This document shows, one piece after another, positions 1-11,581 of a stretch of 64,000 bases of DNA. The stretch's first letter is position 1. Each line of letters opens with the position of its first letter. The notes under the pieces are model-generated. The model made no database searches and was not told where the DNA came from. It was given only the letters and a program-made list of their open reading frames with translations. The position numbers were made by a program, and so were the translations under genes. Origin of the DNA: Hirsutella rhossiliensis (lineage: Eukaryota > Ascomycota > Sordariomycetes > Hypocreales > Ophiocordycipitaceae); the NCBI RefSeq assembly GCF_020360975.1, contig NW_025408668.1, positions 3,720,001 through 3,784,000 of the forward strand. Direction: 5' to 3'.

Positions 1-215
1 AATAAATCTCTAGCTATTTTTATTTACTTAAGAGGTTGCCGCTTATAAATTACTTCTTAATTAAGTAGATCCGATATAAGTAAAGTTAGCTAATTTTATA
101 TAGGGCGGTGGCATTTTTACTAAGTATAAGGGGGATAAGCAAAAGGGGGTGTTAGATAGTATATATTATACTAGACTTAGTAGAAGCAACTCCTTAGTTA
201 TCTACCCTCCCCTTC

Positions 216-225
216 TTTTTTTTTT
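216..225 (-). other. Poly(A)-like tail of LINE-A
   Basis: A run of ten T on the plus strand reads as poly(A) on the minus strand, just beyond the 3' end of the minus-strand LINE. It is the most likely 3' boundary of that element. The 215 bases to its left are AT-rich, RIP-like DNA in which I recognise nothing. Confidence 0.4.
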
Positions 226-1902
226 AGTTATATTACGCCCGGAGGGTTCCCCTATAGGGCTACTACGCTAAGCTATAGACCTACCGTATATTATTCTATC
301 TTACCCTAAGCCCTACTCTTCTTTTTATCTATTCCTAGCCTCGTTCGCTATAATATAATAGGCCTACTTAAAGGTTAGTTTCTCTAAGTATTTAGCGTCC
401 TACCTTTAGTAACTAAAGTACGGTCTGCTAAGTTAAAGGCTATTATATTAGTATAATTTTCTCTTAATTAGTATATAGCCTATTAACGGTCTATAATAAA
501 GCGTTTTATCGCTAATACGAACTATATCGTTGCACGCACCGCCCTAATATTAGGCTACTACTTATCGTCGTCTAACTCTAACCTGCCTCCTAGGAAGAAA
601 GATAGGTCTCCTACCTTTCCGCGAGTATATCGTAGTATAATCTCTCGTTATACCGTCTATCTTCTATATCGAAAGAGGAAATGCTCTACTGTTTTTATAG
701 ACTACCTATAAGTATACTTATCCGATTCTACTACCCCGATTTTATAAAGGTAGCTATTTAACCGTGATTTACTAGTTCGAAACTATACTAATACTTTAGA
801 TTCCTTTCTCGTTAGCTTATCGTATAACTTATAGGTATACTTCCCCGGCAGTGCCTTATCGATGCGCTTTAAGTGCTTCCTAACCCCTTCTAGGATCTAA
901 CTAACGCGAGTATATTCGTTAAGTAGTAGTCGTAACGTTATTACTCTTACCTAAAACGTTACTAGTTTAGCGATATATTTATCTCGCGTCGCTCTTTTCG
1001 CTTATATTTTAGCTAGTAGCCTAAGGGTAAACTCCTTATTCTTTATAAGCACCTAACGAAGTCTAACTCTATAGCCTCTTTTCGTAAGATACTTAATAGA
1101 TCTATATATCGCCTATATTATATACTAACTAGACTACTACCGCGGTCGCCTAATAACTTATAGGATAGCGCGGTTACTTATTATAACTATAAGCTCTCGG
1201 TTATAAAGACCTAGAGGCATATACTTTAGGGCTATAGTAATTACCTCGAGTCCTACTATATAGATATTCTACTTATTACTAGAGCTAAGGGTAATAGAGT
1301 AGCTTACTAGTACCTCGTCTACGTTATTACGGGAAGTATCCCGAACGACGCCTCCTAACCTAACCTTGCCTTTCCTTTATAAGCTAGACGTCGCGATAGT
1401 AATATCCTCTAGGTTATCTAACTTTAGTACCTCCGCTCGGTCTACCTTATACGTTGCCTATATTCGTTCGTCTTATAGCGCTAGTACGAACTTATAGATA
1501 ACTTCTAGGCGCTTAGTATCTAGTCTTCCTATCGCTAAGGCGAGCTTCTATATTAATAAAGTATACCTCCTATTTAGCTTAAGCCTTAACGATATTATAG
1601 GATATATCTTTAGGAGCGTCTATATCCTTATCTAGAATTTCGCTACCGCTTAAGTATACCGTTCTTAGAACGATTATACGCCGGCCTCGGCCTCGGCTAC
1701 TACCGTTACTACTATATAAAAGCCTCCCGTAATAGCCTAGGCTCCGATTCGCTAGGCCCTACTAATCTACGCCGCTTCTTTTACCCCGTACGCCTACGAC
1801 TATACGTTTAAGGCATAGTCTATAGCTAGCGCTACTATCGCTATAAATAGTTACCTCGCTATCCGTAGCAAGGCTATCTTTAGTTATTTTAAGTATATAG
1901 CC
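226..1902 (-). mobile_element. LINE-A, 3' half of ORF2 (RNase H and C-terminus), RIP-broken
   Basis: Minus-strand remains of a Tad-like non-LTR retrotransposon. Reading right to left, about 1690-1900 carries the segment after the RT palm (a DYAxNVW-like stretch, then an RAQRIGAQAITG-like stretch). About 1020-1330 encodes an RNase H-like domain, and about 560-740 a C-terminal cysteine/histidine region ending in HFLF-like residues. TAA/TAG stops interrupt every frame. The 5' half lies at 19931 to about 24700: the outer gypsy element sits between them, and if it and one copy of its duplication GCGGC (1903-1907) are ignored the reading frame continues directly (AKRLAA on one side, AIYLK on the other). 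This element is therefore the oldest layer of the nest. Confidence 0.8.
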
Positions 1903-1907
1903 GCGGC

Positions 1908-2093
1908 TATAAGAGTCTTTAACTATTATAGGTAATAGGCTTAGGCCGCGGCCTAAGCTATATAATTACGTATAGAGGGCCGGATCCTATAAGTATAGGG
2001 GCGGGCCGGCCGCGCATAGAAGAGCTCTATATAGCTTATTAATATTATCCTACGGACGGCACCTACGCCTATGCCTCTACCTACTCCGTAATA
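1908..2093 (+). repeat. 5' LTR of outer gypsy element
   Basis: 186-bp copy matching 19740-19925. It starts TATAAGAG (expected TGTAAGAG before RIP) and ends TAATA (expected TAACA). The base differences between the two copies are almost all C/T or G/A transitions. Confidence 0.85.
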
Positions 2094-2099
2094 GTATAA

Positions 2100-3225
2100 G
2101 CTATTAACTAATAAATCTAATAGATATCTCTCCGGAGAGGGCGCCTCCCCTTTAAGGAAGCACTCCGCCCCTCTATAGACGGATAGGAAGTATCGTAGCT
2201 ATCCTAGAAGCGATTAGAAGCGCGACGGCTAGCGAGAAGGACGAGGTTCTCGCTGCACTAAGGGAGCCGTCTACGAGACTAGCTCTAACCCCTACGGCCT
2301 CCGTAACGCCGGTTACGGCGGCGATACTACCGACGCGGAAGCCGCTCCCTTAGCCGACTTAGGATAGTAAGCCGGAGTCCTTCTACTTCTTCCTTAGCCG
2401 GCTATAGACGAAGTTTATAACTAACGAGAAATAGGGCCTAAATAGCCATCGCGATATAGCGTAGTATTCGCTCCTCTATACGCTGCCGGAGCCCTAGATA
2501 TAGCGGATCTCTAGATTCTAAGATAAGGGCGGCCCTAGGGGCAGACGCGACCTATAAGACTTCTTCTAATACCTTATATATACGTTCGGCAACGTATAGG
2601 AGTAGGAGAAGGCGTAAGATAGGCTACGGACCCTTAAGTAGAGAGATAGATAAACCTTTAGCGAATTCCTTCCCGATTTCGAAGAGACGCTCTTATAGGT
2701 AGCGGGGACTATAGTATAAGAAGATAGCGCGAAGCTTATATAGCTATAGAATTTAATTACGCCGGCCCTATAGGAGCTACTTATCCCTATAATTATACTT
2801 ACTAACTACGGCGAGTATATAAGCCGGTTAATAAAGGTAGCTTAGGGCTATAAATAGACGCCGCGTTTCTAAAAGCTTTATAAGCGCACGCTATATAGCG
2901 GCGACGGGATTACCGCCCCTTTATAAGATAAATAACTAGCTATCGATATAGACAGGGATACCTTAATATCGGCTACCCGCACGGACCGGGCTAGACGCGG
3001 TAAGAAGACGCTATCGACTACCCCTTATACCGCCCCGTACTCTAAGTAGCGGGCGAAGTAAGTAATAAGCGAGGAAATCGGGAAGAGGAAGGCTAACGGC
3101 CGCTGCCTACGTTACGGAGCATCTATATACTTTATATTAAAATGCCCCTTCCTTTTAGCTAAGCGGCCTATAGCGGTTCGAGTAGCGAAGATAGAACCGC
3201 TCCTTGCCTTAGATAATAAGGAGGA
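2100..3225 (+). pseudogene. gag fragment of outer gypsy element
   Basis: Capsid-type polyprotein fragment with many TAG/TAA stops. The clearest part is a CCHC zinc knuckle at about 3104-3148, read as C-x2-Y-G-x3-Y-x4-C. The second cysteine (TGC to TAC) and the histidine (CAC to TAC) have been lost by RIP-type transitions. The frame is cut at 3225 by the LTR of the inner gypsy element and does not resume on the other side. Confidence 0.65.
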
Positions 3226-3482
3226 TATAAGAGCGCTATTAGGAGGTATAGGCTAATAAAGTACTTAGGTACGTAGTACTAATATATTAGTAGGGTATCG
3301 GTAGGGAATTATACCTACCCCGCTTATATATTATAGACCTCTTACTACTCCGACTAAAAAGGAAAAATCCCTCTTCCTATAAGCTTTAGTCTTACGACGA
3401 GGAGAACCTAATATATATAGCGTAGTACCTCTAGCTATCTCTACTACCTAACTAATCGTACTATAATATATATTCCCTTATA
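3226..3482 (+). repeat. 5' LTR of inner gypsy element
   Basis: 257-bp copy matching 16843-17099, starting TATAAGAG and ending CCTTATA (TG...CA ends after RIP). The copies differ mostly by C/T and G/A transitions. Confidence 0.85.
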
Positions 3483-3599
3483 ATTTCTAAAGCTTCCCCT
3501 TTTAATTACCTAGTAGAGATAGCTACTTAGAGAAGACTATATAACGCTCTTATAGCGCGATATAGTAGTTAACTAGTTAAGGCCTCTTCGTTATATATA

Positions 3600-5546
3600 T
3601 TAGGTATCTACTTAGGAGATAAAGAACTAAAAGATATATCCTTAAAATAGACCCCTATTATAGACGATATTCTAACTATATTAAAGATATCGCTACCTAT
3701 AGGCGTAAGACCGTCGACTTATAAAGAAAAGCTTACGGCCTTATAAGCGTATATTAAGGAGCTAGAGGAGATAAAACGCTTATAAGATCGCGTTATATAA
3801 TTAAAGGAGGAAATTACTAAACGCGCTAGTACTATCGCTATCCGTTTAGGGAAGCGTCGACGGTCTTACTCCCTTAAATCGGACGGTAGTCGCGGTAGCG
3901 AGGTTAAGATTAAAAACATCGCTTAATTATCTTAACCTATTAATATACGGAAACGTCTAAACTAAACTTACGATCTAGAGGACGCCTTTAAGGTAGCGCT
4001 TAGACGCTTTTATCGTAATAAAATAAAGATCCTCTACGCGGTAGATTATATATATAGCGACTATAAAGCGAGATAGCGCCGATACCTTAAAGAATAAACG
4101 CCGATTAACTAAACTAAATATAGTATAGATTAGGTATACTTTAAGGAATAGATACTTATCCTAATTAAGGATACTATAAATAAGGAGATATTATTAGTGA
4201 CGTAATTAAAGGAGGCTCGCTAATAAAAAGGCTAGTCCCCCCTAGAGTTTAGCTTATACCTTAACTCCTTAAAGAGGTGTTTCGAACGCCTATTAAAAAA
4301 AGCGCGTACTCTTACGTTTTTCGCTAAGCTAGAGCTATAACTTCGAGACTAAATTAACCTCTATTCGATACCTATTTATACCTACTAATAGGAAGAGCTT
4401 ATATAAGTCGCTTAATAATATTAGGATACTATTACTAATAAAAGGCAACGTACTAATACTACTTCTACCCCTAGAGGAACTAGGAATAGAAGTAGTGCTA
4501 TACCCTAAGGCGGTATATATAGGGGAAGAAATTAAAGAGGCCGATAAGCTAGGCTAAATCGTTAAGGAAATACTACTAATTCGACTAATAACTAGTAAGC
4601 TAGCAATATACTTACTAAGGGCCGAACTAAGGGACGTTATTAAAGAAGAGGATCTTCTACTTAATTAGGAATTATATATTTCTAATATAATAAGCCGGGA
4701 CACCTATCTATAGAATATACTAATTCTCTAAAGGTAAAAACCCTAGTAAAGACTCTTAGACTTAATACTATAAAATAAGGAAAAGGTAAGATATTAAGGT
4801 AAATACCTCTCCCTTAGTAAACTTAATACCTATAGGATAGTTACTTAAAACTCTTATAACGATATTAAAGCGAAACCTTACTAAAGTCCTTATATACTTA
4901 GATACTTACGGTACCGTTAACCTTATAGACGTATACTTTACCTAATAGTAAGGATTACTATAAGTAGCGCTATTATACCCTAAGTTATTAGGGCTTAGTA
5001 ATAGTAAGGTAAGGGAGAATAGAGTATAGTTAGTGCCGCTCTAAATAATAGATATAAGAGGTACTAAAAAGATAATTACTTATTTCTATATCGGTACCGA
5101 TAAGTTAACGCTAAACGATTAGGTACTAATCCTTTTATTAGTTACTACCTTAAAGGATAAACGTATCTATATTATCTTATAGAAACGATAGTAGTAGTTT
5201 AAGTATTAACTAAGTAGCGAAACCTTATAGAATCCCTATAGATTCCTTTAGGAATATAGGAATAAGGCAAGGGTATATATAATAGCGCTTAATCCTAAGC
5301 TAATCCTACTATTAGATAAAGATAAGGATAAAGGGATTTTATAGGAAGAATAAGCTAAAATCCTACTAACTCTTTACCGGTTTAAAGATACCTTCTTAGC
5401 TAATAAATCCGATTTATTACTAGCTAGAAAGGGAATAGATTACTTAATTAATTTAATCCTTAATACGGAACCTCCTTATAGACTAATTTACCCTTTATCG
5501 TAAAGGGAACTCTAAGTATTACGCGACTAGATCTAAGACGCGATAA
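3600..5546 (+). pseudogene. gag, protease and start of RT of inner gypsy element
   Basis: About 3600-4720 is gag. It includes a coiled-coil-like stretch (ELEEIKRL and neighbours) and a zinc knuckle at about 4675-4720 whose NKPGHLSIE core is still readable while flanking cysteines have become tyrosine. Around 4890-4935 a DT-G-TVNLID-like stretch fits the protease active-site region. About 5400-5551 is the start of reverse transcriptase (TEPPY..., PLS, REL motifs). Stops are TAA and TAG. The frame is broken at 5552 by the copia LTR and resumes at 11582 with no missing codons once one copy of the AAAGG duplication is removed. Confidence 0.8.
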
Positions 5547-5551
5547 AAAGG

Positions 5552-6119
5552 TTTAAAGGTATATAAGCAAAAGCGGAATTTTAGGAAATCAAGGAATTAC
5601 GTAAGACTACGTAATAGAGGGGAAGAAGGAGTATAAGGTAGGATTTTCAAAGGAATTTATTAGTAGTGTATTAGTGTATAGAAGAGGTGTTAAAGTTAAT
5701 AATCCTCTATCTATCTACTAGCGGACATGCTGTCTTATATAGATAATTATAGCTGAACGGAAGAACCTTTCGGGACCGGATTTAGGCTGCTATATAGCCC
5801 TAAGACTAGGAAATTCCATGATATCTTAAGTAAATCTAGAAGTGTCTTAGTTCCACTGATATTCGTGTTTAGAGGAGGTTGGTCGTGCCGGTGTTCTTAA
5901 GAGGTCTTAGCTAGCATTCTAAGCTAGCTCTGTTCCTTCGATTCCCGATTATACGATAACTAGCAACCCGTTTAATGTATAATAACATGTAAAATAACGA
6001 GCGATTCTTGCTCTATAGGATGAGATTTTGTCTATAATTAATATACTACTTATTAGCTTATATAATCGGGAGAGTATATTATAGCTGCTTTATTTATGAT
6101 AGGAACACCGTTCCTTATA
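5552..6119 (-). repeat. 3' LTR of copia element (left copy)
   Basis: 568-bp copy matching 11009-11576 at the same spacing throughout. This copy keeps several TG and CA dinucleotides that are TA in the other copy (for example GTGTATTAGTGTATAG here against GTATATTAGTATATAG there), so the two LTRs were mutated unequally. Confidence 0.9.
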
Positions 6120-6479
6120 GCCTCCCTTAAAGAGTAGATTTATATACTCTTTACTAATTTATTTATAGTAGTATATATATAGGTAAAACCTAATATAGGA
6201 AAACCATTCTTATACCTTAATAGGATATATAAAAACCTATTCTTTCTTAGGAAAAAAAAATCCTTAGGTATAAACTAATAGAAAAACCTATGGTAGGAAA
6301 AATCTATAGTTATAATAATTATTTATAGGATAACCTTATATAAGGTAAAACCTATTATTGCTAGGAGAATCTTAATAGATAAAAACCTAGTAAATATTTC
6401 TCTAGGAAACCTAAAAGGAAAAACCTAGTAGGGAAAGATATAGAAAGTATAAGAAATATCTAAAACCCTTTTAATTGCT

Positions 6480-9400
6480 TAGGAACTTATATTAAGGATA
6501 GACCGTTTCTAAATTTATAGAGTAATCTAGGTCTTAATTCCTTCGTAAAAATATTAGCTATATTATCTTCTAATTTAATATAAAAACTCTAATTTCCTTC
6601 TCTTATACTAGTTCTAGTATAGTAATAGGCTAATCTTATATGCTTAGACCTTTTATAAAATTCCGGATTTTCTGCTAATTTAATAGCAGTAGTATTATCC
6701 GTTAAAATAGGAGGTATAGTATTAGGAATCTTAATAGATAGATCCTTAGTAATATTTTTAAAAAGCATGTTTAAATAAATAGCTTCTTTATTTACCTCCC
6801 TAAGGCTAATATACTTTACTTCGTAGGTAGAAAGGGCAACGGCTTTCTACTTAGAGTAAGCCTAGCTTATTATATTATTATATATATAAAAATAGTAACC
6901 GGAAAGGGATTTTCCGTCTATTAAATCCGACGCCTAGCTAGAGTCGGTAAAACCCTTTATATATAGATAGGTAAAAGGGATATTGCAATTATATTTAATC
7001 TTTAGGCTAGGGAATTTATTTAAATATTTCTAAATTATATTTAAAGCCTTAAAATACGTCTAGTTAGGCTTAGCCGCGAATCTAGCATAGGAAATTACAG
7101 AATATAAGATATCTAGCCTAGTAAATAAGGCTAAGTATAATAGAGATCCTATTTCCTTTTAAAATTGCAATATATCTTCCTTAGAAGGTAATTCCTTTGC
7201 TTTTATAAGCTTAAAGCCTACTATAGGTAAATTCAAGTTCCTAAACCTTCTTTATTAAATTCCTTTAATTTATTTAAGGTATAATTTTCTTAGGATATAT
7301 ATAGCTCTTTATTTTCTCGGTTTATTATAATATTTAGACCTAAGAAGTCTTTTATATCTCTTAAGATAGTAAAATCTAGGAATTTAGATAATTCTTTAAA
7401 TAATCTTTCTTTTATTATAAACTTAGAGGGCCCTACTATAAGAAAGTCGTCGACGTGAATTGCTAAGGCTATACTATAGTCCTTATTTATAAATACTCCT
7501 TTATCTATTAAAAGAGGAAGAAATCCGAGATTATTTAGTATAATTTTTAAATAATTATACTAGAGCTTAGGACTTTGTTTTAGGCTATATAATGCTTTCT
7601 TTAGCTTTGCTTTAATTTAACCGGTTTTATATAGGTCTAGGAATTTAGTTAATTTAATTCCTTTAGCTCTATAAGCTAATCTATATTTTAAATAATATTC
7701 TTTAAGAGCGTATTCTTCGTAGCCTATAGGAAGATCGATATATACTTCGCTATCTATATCGGTATATACGAAGGCATTTATTATATCTATTTGCAAAGCT
7801 TCGAATTCGTAGATAATAGCTAAAATAAGCAGAATTCTAATATATTCGGGTCTAGCCGTAGTTAAGAAGGTATCTAGGAAATCTAAGCTATAGATCTGCT
7901 TAAATCCCTATATTACGAAACGGGCTTTATATTTTATTATATTATTTTAACTATCCTTCTTAATAGTATATACCTAGCGGTCTCTTATAGCCTCCCTATC
8001 CCTAGGGAGGTAGGAAAATTCCTAAGTTTTATATTTAATTAGCTAGATAATTTCCTTAATTATAGTATCTTTTAAAATACTATTTTAGGGCTATTTATTG
8101 CCTATTTATAGGTCTTTAGAATTTTTAGATCCTAATTTTCTATACTAGCTAGAATTAACTCTATAAAATCGTAGTTTAGAAATAAATTAACGTTAGGGTA
8201 TTCGATATAGTTAGAATCGAACCCTTCTAGCTTCTTAGGTAATTCTACTACTATTTTACTAGTAGTAGGAATAGGATCGTTATTTAGAGACTCTTCTTTA
8301 TAGAGGGCGAGGACTTTATCTCTAGGTTCTCTAGTAGCTTCCTCTATAAGGATATAGCTTTCTAGCTTATCTTTATTTAGAATAGAATTAAAATCAAAGG
8401 TATTATTACTACTAGAGATTTCTAGATTTTTTATAAATTTATTTTCTAGTATAGTAATATCTCTAGAGATAGTAATCTTTCTCTTAGAAAAATCCTAGAT
8501 TTTATATGCATTTTCTAAATAGCCTACTATTATTCCCTTAAAAGCTCTATTATCTAGCTTATCTTTAGGGTCTTTATTCTTATAATATATAAGGCTTCCG
8601 AAGGTCTTAATTTTATTTAAGGTCTTAAAGGGTAGTATTATATTATCCTCTTTCTATAGGACTTTTAAATCCTATCGTAGAATGCGGTGATCTATTATAT
8701 AAATAGGTAGCTATTAAAACAGCTTCTCCCTATAGATATTTAGGAAGCCTAGCAGTAAATAAAAGAGCTCGTACTTTTTCTAATATAGTACGATTTATTC
8801 TTTTTATTCTACTATTAAATTCTAGCGTCTTAGGAGGACTAGAATTAAAGGTAATTCCTTCTTTTCGCAATAGAGCTTTATTTTATATATAAATTCTTTA
8901 GCATTATTAGAAAATGCTTCTCTAATCCTAGTATTTTTAGGGTTATTTTCTACCCTATTTTTAAATTCTAGGAACCTATCTAGAGCTTCTTTTTCGAAGA
9001 AGGTATATTTCTAGATATTAGGTTCCTACGTCTAGGAAAGAGATATAATAGTAATATTTATTATAAGTAGGCACTTTAATTAGCCCTTAAATATCTAATA
9101 CTATTTTTTCTAAATAAGAATAAGACTTATACGAAGGTTGTTTATTAACCTTATTCGTTGCTTTAGCTTTAATATATATTTCGCATTGCCTTATTTTATT
9201 TTCCTCTTTTAAAGGCATTTTTATATCCTTATTATATCTTTTTAATATTTCTAAAATAGCCCTACTATTTATATGCCCTAAGCGTAAGTGCTAAGTATAA
9301 AAATCTATATCCTTTGCTTTTAAAGACGTAATAAGGATTAATTAGCTTTCTAATAAAGGTTCTATAAGAATATAATATAATTTATTTGTAAGAAATCCTT

Positions 9401-10900
9401 TAGTAAGGACCTTAGCCTTATTATCTAATAAAAGGACTTTATTTCCTCCTATTAAGGCATAGGTATTATTAAAATAAGATTAGGATAGTATATTTACCCC
9501 TAATTCGGGTATATAAAAGCAGTCTTAAAGGATATACCTTTTTCTACTATATAGGAACTTAAATACTAAGTCCCCCTTTCCTTTTACTAATATAAAGGAA
9601 GCTTTTCCCTAGTAAACTTTAGACTTAATTTCTTTATAGTTAATAAGGAAATTCTTATTAGATACTATATGCCTAGTAGCTCCGGTATTATAGATAAAAT
9701 TAAAGATCCTTTTATTCTTATAACTAGGAAATCCTCCTTTTCTTACCTTTAAGACTAATTCCTTTATTCTAGGAATCGAGGCTTCTAGAGGTCCTAAAAG
9801 AGAGTCTTTATTAGCTTTTACTATAGGGGTATTTATAGAGGTTAAAATTACCTTTAAATCCTTAGACGTTTATATAGGGGTCGGAGCCCTAGAAAGGTCT
9901 ATAAGGTCGATATCTAGGTCTATATTTTCTTACAAAGCTATATTTAAGACCTTATTACTATCGTCCGAATCGGACTCTAGCTCTATAATTCGAGCCTTCC
10001 TTCTTTTATTAGTAGTAGAAATACTACTAGAAGGGGATTTCTTCTTAGAAGAAGAAGATAAAGAAGAAGATTTTCTCTTCTTAGAAATTCGAGTCCTATT
10101 ATCCTTCTTTCCTTTATTTAAAACCTAATAAGCAGGAGCCTTATTCGGGTATAATTTATAGTAATTTACTATAAAATGCCTTGGTTTTTTACATTCCTTA
10201 TAATAAGGAGTATCCGTAGAATTTCTATAGGATTTCTAAGGCTTCCTTCGTATTAGGAATGCTTTCTCTAAAGATTTATCTATATCCTCTATTCTTCTAG
10301 CTTCGTCTAAAAGACTAGCTGTTAGGGATTCGAGGGTAAACGCCGTAGAATTATGCCTAAGGCTCTACGTAATATTTATAATATAGCTTCTAAATTCCTT
10401 ATTAAGGCAATTAAGAATCTATACTATAAGGATAACTTCTAGAATTTCTATATTATAGGATTTTAAATCCGTAGATTTCTTTTACCTTATAAAGGTATTT
10501 CTCTAAATTAGAGCTTAAGGACTAAGATTAAAGAGCTGCTTTATAAGTAAATAATTCGATGAGAAATTGACGGATTATATAGCTTTATGCTTATCCTAAG
10601 TAGCTTTAGCATTTATTAAATGCTTAATTTGCATTAAAGGGCTATCTTCGACTTAAAGAAAAATCTAGATAAAGCTTCTATAGTCTTTATATAATTTTCT
10701 TGCTCTAAGGTAGCGATAAGCTTTTCCTTAGTAAGGATAGCTCTTATCCTTATAGTCTAAAGAGTATAATTTAAATTTCCCTTAAGTCTAGAGAATTTAT
10801 ATTCTTTTTATCTACCTATTTTATATAAATTCGGTATTATTTCGTTCGTAGGGATCGAGAAGTCTAGGCGGGAGTTTAAGAGTATAGGAAGGTAGAAAAA
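6480..10900 (-). pseudogene. copia gag-pol polyprotein, RIP-broken
   Basis: Minus-strand polyprotein in copia order (gag, integrase, RT, RNase H). Going right to left: gag with a C-x2-C zinc-knuckle remnant at about 10145-10225; integrase at about 8500-9800, with a DNAKEF-like core near 8930 and a KTFGSLIYY...GIIVGY stretch near 8540-8620; reverse transcriptase at about 7440-8060, with the HVDD catalytic box near 7450 still intact and the copia hallmark LKKALY-LKQSP-L near 7550-7605; RNase H at about 6500-7000, ending in an EDN-A-IF stretch near 6550. Frames are interrupted by many TAA/TAG stops, and start codons have become ATA. Confidence 0.85.
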
Positions 10901-11008
10901 GTCGTTAGGAGGATTTTCGAAAGGAATTTTAATCGGGTATTTCAACAAGGAATTTTAAAGGTATAAGTTAATTTCCTAGCTTAAAAGGAGTAAGCCAGGC
11001 TTATAACC

Positions 11009-11576
11009 TCTAAAGGTATATAAGCAAAAGCAGAATTTTAGGAAATCAAGGAATTACGTAAGACTACGTAATAGAGGGGAAGAAGGATTATAAGGTAGGA
11101 TTTTCAACGGAATTTATTAGTAGTATATTAGTATATAGAAGAGGTGTTAAAGTTAATAATCCTCTATCTATCTACTAGCGGACATGCTGTCTTATATAGA
11201 CAATTATAGCTAAACGGAAGAACCTTTCGGGACTAGATTTAGGCTGCCGTATAGCCCTAAGACTAGGGAATTCCGTGATATCTCGAGTAAATCTAGAAGT
11301 GTCTTAGTTCTACTAATATTCGTGTTTAGAGGAGGTTAGTCGTGCCGGTGTTCTTAAGAGGTCTTAGCTAGTATTCTAAGCTAGCTCTATTCCTTCGATT
11401 CCCGATTATACGATAACCGGCAACCCGTTTAATATATAATAACATATAAAATAACGAGCGATTCTTGCTTTATAGGATGAGATTTTATCTATAATTAATA
11501 TACTACTTATTAGCTTATATAATCGGGAGAGTATATTATAGCTGCTTTATTTATAGTAGGAACACCGTTCCTTATA
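11009..11576 (-). repeat. 5' LTR of copia element (right copy)
   Basis: 568-bp partner of 5552-6119. It starts TCTAAAGG and ends CCTTATA, and is followed directly by the AAAGG duplication. It is more strongly converted to TpA than the left copy. Confidence 0.9.
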
Positions 11577-11581
11577 AAAGG

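Larger units (their letters stand above)
5552..11576 (-). mobile_element. Ty1/copia element, full length, minus strand
   Basis: A 6025-bp copia element with LTRs 5552-6119 and 11009-11576, flanked by the 5-bp duplication AAAGG at 5547-5551 and 11577-11581. It lies inside the reverse transcriptase of the inner gypsy element and is the youngest layer here. Its coding strand is minus, so the LTR at 11009-11576 is the 5' one. Just inside that LTR the minus strand reads GGTTATAAGCC, which could be a mutated TGGTTATCAG-like primer-binding site. A solo LTR of the same family lies at 42949-43516. Confidence 0.9.
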